From DSAR01 sp034437315 (GTDB lineage: Bacteria > Chloroflexota > Anaerolineae > B4-G1), in assembly GCA_034437315.1 (NCBI GenBank), contig DAOTUC010000035.1:1-9059 (forward strand): a DNA stretch of 9,059 bases, in the 5' to 3' direction. Positions 7,090 through 9,059 of the stretch are shown here, piece by piece. Positions within the stretch are counted from its first letter, which is position 1, and the number at the start of each line of letters is the position of its first letter. The notes below the pieces were generated by a model. The model was not told the DNA's origin, made no database searches, and saw nothing but the letters and a program-made list of their open reading frames with translations. The translations under genes were made by a program, and so were the position numbers.

Positions 7090-7126
7090 GGGGGATCAAC
7101 TGGGCTTTACACTCGTCGTGTCCCCC
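7090..7126. repeat. Imperfect inverted repeat just downstream of the recombinase
   Basis: GGGGGA (7090-7095) is mirrored by TCCCCC (7121-7126), and inside it ACAC (7109-7112) is mirrored by GTGT (7118-7121). It lies between the recombinase stop (7131) and its terminator. It may be part of the terminator region or an element-end/crossover site. The sequence alone does not decide. Confidence 0.35.
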
Positions 7127-7130
7127 AATA

Positions 7131-8687
7131 TTAGGATTCAACACAGTGACCCCAAGGGGTCTCAATACTATACACCGTTTCAGGAACAGGAAAGGTGTAG
7201 ATCAATCGGGCCTCTTCCTTCGTTACCTCGACACACTCAACAAAGCGCCGCAACAACACCCGTTTCGCCTGGATGTCGTCGCCTTCCAGTGTACCCCTCA
7301 TACTGGACAATACCGCCGTGATTACATCGGGATCAACCTGGAGTTTCTTTAAATCACGCTGGCGCCTGAGCTTCTGCAATTCCGTGGCCAATTCATCACG
7401 TTCGGCCTCGCGATCCTTCAATCGATTCACCACTGCGCCAGCCCCACACTCCTCAGCCAAATCAAGCAGATTGTCAACGGCGGTTTCCACATCTGAGAGA
7501 TGTTGACCAATGGCCTCGATTTGTCTGTCGAGGCCCTTGTTTTCCTGAGCCAAATGCCCGTTGACCTCGCTAACCAGTTTCATAACATAGTCTGGTGTCA
7601 ATACCCGCTCGATGACGGCCTCCAGGACTACCCGCTCAAGTTGGCGTCCATTCACCTTACCACTGGGGCAGCTATTCCAACCCTCGCGGTTCTTGCGGCC
7701 ACAGAGGTAATAGTTCCAAGGATGACCACGTCCTACGTTATCGCGGCCGCCATTCATCGCCGCACCGCAATGAGCACACACCGCCAGGCCCGAAAGCAAG
7801 TAAGGGCTCCTCCGGCGTTTTGGGTGCTCACTGGTTGATCTCATACGGCGCTTATAGGATCGACGTCTCTCTTGGACCGCTTCCCAAGTCTCTTCGTCTA
7901 TCAGGGCCTCCAGACCGCCTTCGATTTTCAAATCACCACACTTGAGCACGCCCCGGTAAGTCTCGTTGGTAAACATCGAGGCATAGCTACCTTTTGAGCC
8001 ATAGAGTCGAGTTACATCGTGGATCTCGCCGTAAGTTGCGCCATTAGCACGCATGTCCCACGCCTTACGCACCAGATCGGCTTTCGCCGGATCCGGGACC
8101 CACCGACTAACGACGTGGGGTCTCCCATCCCGCCGACGTCCGATAGTCACCTCTTTCCGCCGGTAGCCAACCGGGGGGCGCCCTCCAGGAGCGTAACCCT
8201 GACGCGCCAGATCTTGTAATCCTCGTTTAACGTCTCGGCTGAGATCCTTGAGGAAGCGCTCGTTTTTCCAGTCAATCAAGGCCTCAATGATGGGGGCATA
8301 ATCGCCGTCAGGGAGATCGTCAGTCAAGCTGATGAGCTCGTAACCACGGCGCCGGAGATCGGCCTTGTGAAACTGCGCATCGAGGAGATTCCGCGCAAAA
8401 CGACTGAGGGACCAGAGGATGATACCGCTTACCGGAGGCGGGTCTTGGTGGGCAAGATGGATCAAATCATCGAAGGCATCCCGGCCCACCGTCGAGCCGC
8501 CCGGGCTAGCTTCATCTATGAAAACGTGCACCAACACCAAATCAAAACGCTCGCAATAGGTCTGCATCGCCTGGACCTGCTGCTGTACCGACAATTCTTG
8601 GGTGTCACCGCCGCTATCGCGGGCATAGCCCCAGACCAGTGAGCCCGGCGAGAGTGGGCAATCGTGGTTAGTTTTCGTAGAGATCAT
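7131..8687 (-). CDS. Large serine recombinase (site-specific resolvase/invertase family integrase)
   Basis: A 518-aa recombinase that cuts and rejoins DNA at paired attachment sites through a 5'-phosphoserine bond. The N-terminal resolvase domain (about 18-150) has GYARDSGGDTQELSVQQQ, with Ser25 as the likely nucleophile next to Arg23, and the conserved WSLSRFARN segment (Arg96, Arg99). A recombinase DNA-binding domain follows (about 160-290: QDLARQGYAPGGRPPVGYRR, then the MFTNETYRGVL segment). Next comes a zinc ribbon with LAVCAHCGAAMNG and, further on, YYLCGRKN...SC as ligands. A coiled-coil-like stretch sits near 390-450 (VETAVDNLLDLAEE through ELATELQKLRRQ). The size is typical of phage, ICE or transposon integrases rather than small resolvases. 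All key residues are present, so it looks intact. It starts inside the 3' end of the upstream small gene (20-nt overlap) with only a weak ribosome site, which suggests translational coupling. Confidence 0.9.
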   Translation of the reverse strand: MISTKTNHDCPLSPGSLVWGYARDSGGDTQELSVQQQVQAMQTYCERFDLVLVHVFIDEASPGGSTVGRDAFDDLIHLAHQDPPPVSGIILWSLSRFARNLLDAQFHKADLRRRGYELISLTDDLPDGDYAPIIEALIDWKNERFLKDLSRDVKRGLQDLARQGYAPGGRPPVGYRRKEVTIGRRRDGRPHVVSRWVPDPAKADLVRKAWDMRANGATYGEIHDVTRLYGSKGSYASMFTNETYRGVLKCGDLKIEGGLEALIDEETWEAVQERRRSYKRRMRSTSEHPKRRRSPYLLSGLAVCAHCGAAMNGGRDNVGRGHPWNYYLCGRKNREGWNSCPSGKVNGRQLERVVLEAVIERVLTPDYVMKLVSEVNGHLAQENKGLDRQIEAIGQHLSDVETAVDNLLDLAEECGAGAVVNRLKDREAERDELATELQKLRRQRDLKKLQVDPDVITAVLSSMRGTLEGDDIQAKRVLLRRFVECVEVTKEEARLIYTFPVPETVYSIETPWGHCVES

Positions 8688-8862
8688 TGGTCAGCTTTAC
8701 CACTCCATCCACAACAACAAGGTTTTTCCCCACAATCCCTTCTCGAACTACGGCTGCCAATTCTCGGGCAACGTCTTCTATCGCCGCCTGCTGAGCCATC
8801 GTCAGGTCGGCGTAACGGTCGCCGTCGATCTCCGTCACCTGGAGCTTAAGAGTCTTGCTCAT
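8668..8862 (-). CDS. Small protein of unknown function, coupled to the serine recombinase
   Basis: 64 aa from ATG 8862 (starts MSKTLKLQVTEIDGDRYADL); a TTG at 8874 would add four residues. I do not recognise the family. It looks like a compact soluble protein: a beta-rich start, a central Ala/Glu-rich helix (AAIEDVARELAAVVREG), and a beta-rich end (NLVVVDGVVKLTNDLYEN). It has no Cys and no membrane segment. The start overlaps the stop of the upstream gene (TGATG) and its own stop overlaps the recombinase start by 20 nt, so all three appear to be translated as one unit. A role as an accessory or regulatory factor for the recombinase is only an inference from position. Confidence 0.65.
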   Translation of the reverse strand: MSKTLKLQVTEIDGDRYADLTMAQQAAIEDVARELAAVVREGIVGKNLVVVDGVVKLTNDLYEN

Positions 8863-9059
8863 CACCAATCCCAAAAATTGAATACCAGCTGCTCACAAGG
8901 AAGCGGTTCTAATCTCGCAACCCAGTTGGTCACCCGTTCAGGGGACATACCCAGCGCCTCGGCATATGCTACACCATCCCTGGCCAGCCACCGGCGCGGC
9001 TTCGGCCGCGTGCTCGCCGTCCAGAAGCGCCCGCACCGTCTGGCCCGGCGTCGCTCCGG
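8862..9059 (-). CDS. 3' end of an unidentified gene, helix-turn-helix-like C-terminus, probable frameshift
   Basis: An open minus-strand frame enters from the window edge and ends at TGA 8864-8862, overlapping the next ATG. Its last 40 codons look like protein: WLARDGVAYAEALGMS followed by PERVTNWVARLEPL suggests a helix-turn-helix (ALGMSPERVTNWV). The first 20 codons in this frame are Arg-rich, like an out-of-frame read. In a neighbouring frame the same stretch reads GATPGQTVRALLDGEHAAEA, which is far more protein-like. Joining the two needs one base removed near 8993-9000. So the gene is either frameshifted (a decayed copy or a sequencing error) or the open frame is true and the resemblance is chance. 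The function is unknown; a DNA-binding regulator is a guess. Confidence 0.45.
   Translation of the reverse strand, partial: PERRRARRCGRFWTASTRPKPRRWLARDGVAYAEALGMSPERVTNWVARLEPLPCEQLVFNFWDW

Larger units (their letters stand above)
6968..7130. other. Intergenic region between convergent operons
   Basis: The 163-bp gap separates the plus-strand hydrogenase operon from the minus-strand recombinase. It holds one terminator for each strand and an imperfect palindrome at 7090-7126. I see no gene, tRNA or promoter in it. Confidence 0.7.

Noticed and set aside
7500..7838. Plus-strand open frames across 7077-8642 opposite the recombinase
   Set aside because: The minus strand encodes a full-length serine recombinase with its catalytic motifs, and these are shadows with no ribosome sites or domains.
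1..9059. CRISPR arrays, rRNA or tRNA genes, insertion-sequence ends
   Set aside because: I saw no regularly spaced direct repeats, cloverleaf sequences or paired terminal inverted repeats beyond the terminators and the palindrome listed.

Overview
The window is about 9 kb of GC-rich bacterial (or less likely archaeal) DNA from an anaerobe, with two blocks that point toward each other. The left block (1-6967, + strand) is a tightly packed operon for a cytoplasmic heterodisulfide-reductase-like / [NiFe]-hydrogenase complex related to the HdrABC-MvhADG system of methanogens. The right block (7131-9059, - strand) is part of a mobile-element-type cassette: a large serine recombinase, a small coupled gene and the 3' end of a third gene. 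Two back-to-back terminators (6999-7029 and 7058-7082) separate the blocks. The taxon cannot be fixed from sequence alone. The bacterial-type SECIS, the strong GGAGG ribosome sites and the recombinase type favour a bacterium, and my guess of Chloroflexota is weak.

The main result is that hdrA is one gene, not two. Its frame is interrupted by a single in-frame TGA (517-519) exactly where the HdrA family has the second cysteine of its C-S-I-C motif. The flanking residues on both sides continue the family without a gap. A stem-loop with the geometry of a bacterial SECIS follows the TGA: its apical loop starts 26 nt downstream, has G in its first two positions, and sits on a 6-bp stem plus lower helices. 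HdrA here is therefore very probably a selenoprotein that ordinary annotation would split into a 'truncated' protein and a second ORF.

Operon order: (1) HdrA with a C-terminal MvhD domain, cut at its 5' end by the window edge; (2) an HdrC-type protein fused to a ferredoxin and a second MvhD domain; (3) hydrogenase small subunit (MvhG type); (4) hydrogenase large subunit (MvhA type, group 3c-like); (5) a polyferredoxin. The expected flow is H2 -> NiFe site in (4) -> FeS in (3) -> [2Fe-2S] MvhD domain(s) -> FAD of HdrA, where electrons may be bifurcated to ferredoxin-like carriers and to a high-potential acceptor. No HdrB (CCG-domain, disulfide-reducing) subunit lies in the window, so the final acceptor is open.

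The mobile block reads leftward. An unidentified partial gene with a helix-turn-helix-like end and a probable frameshift overlaps a 64-aa unknown protein (TGATG), which overlaps a 518-aa large serine recombinase. The recombinase ends at a minus-strand terminator whose core sequence nearly matches that of the hydrogenase operon terminator.
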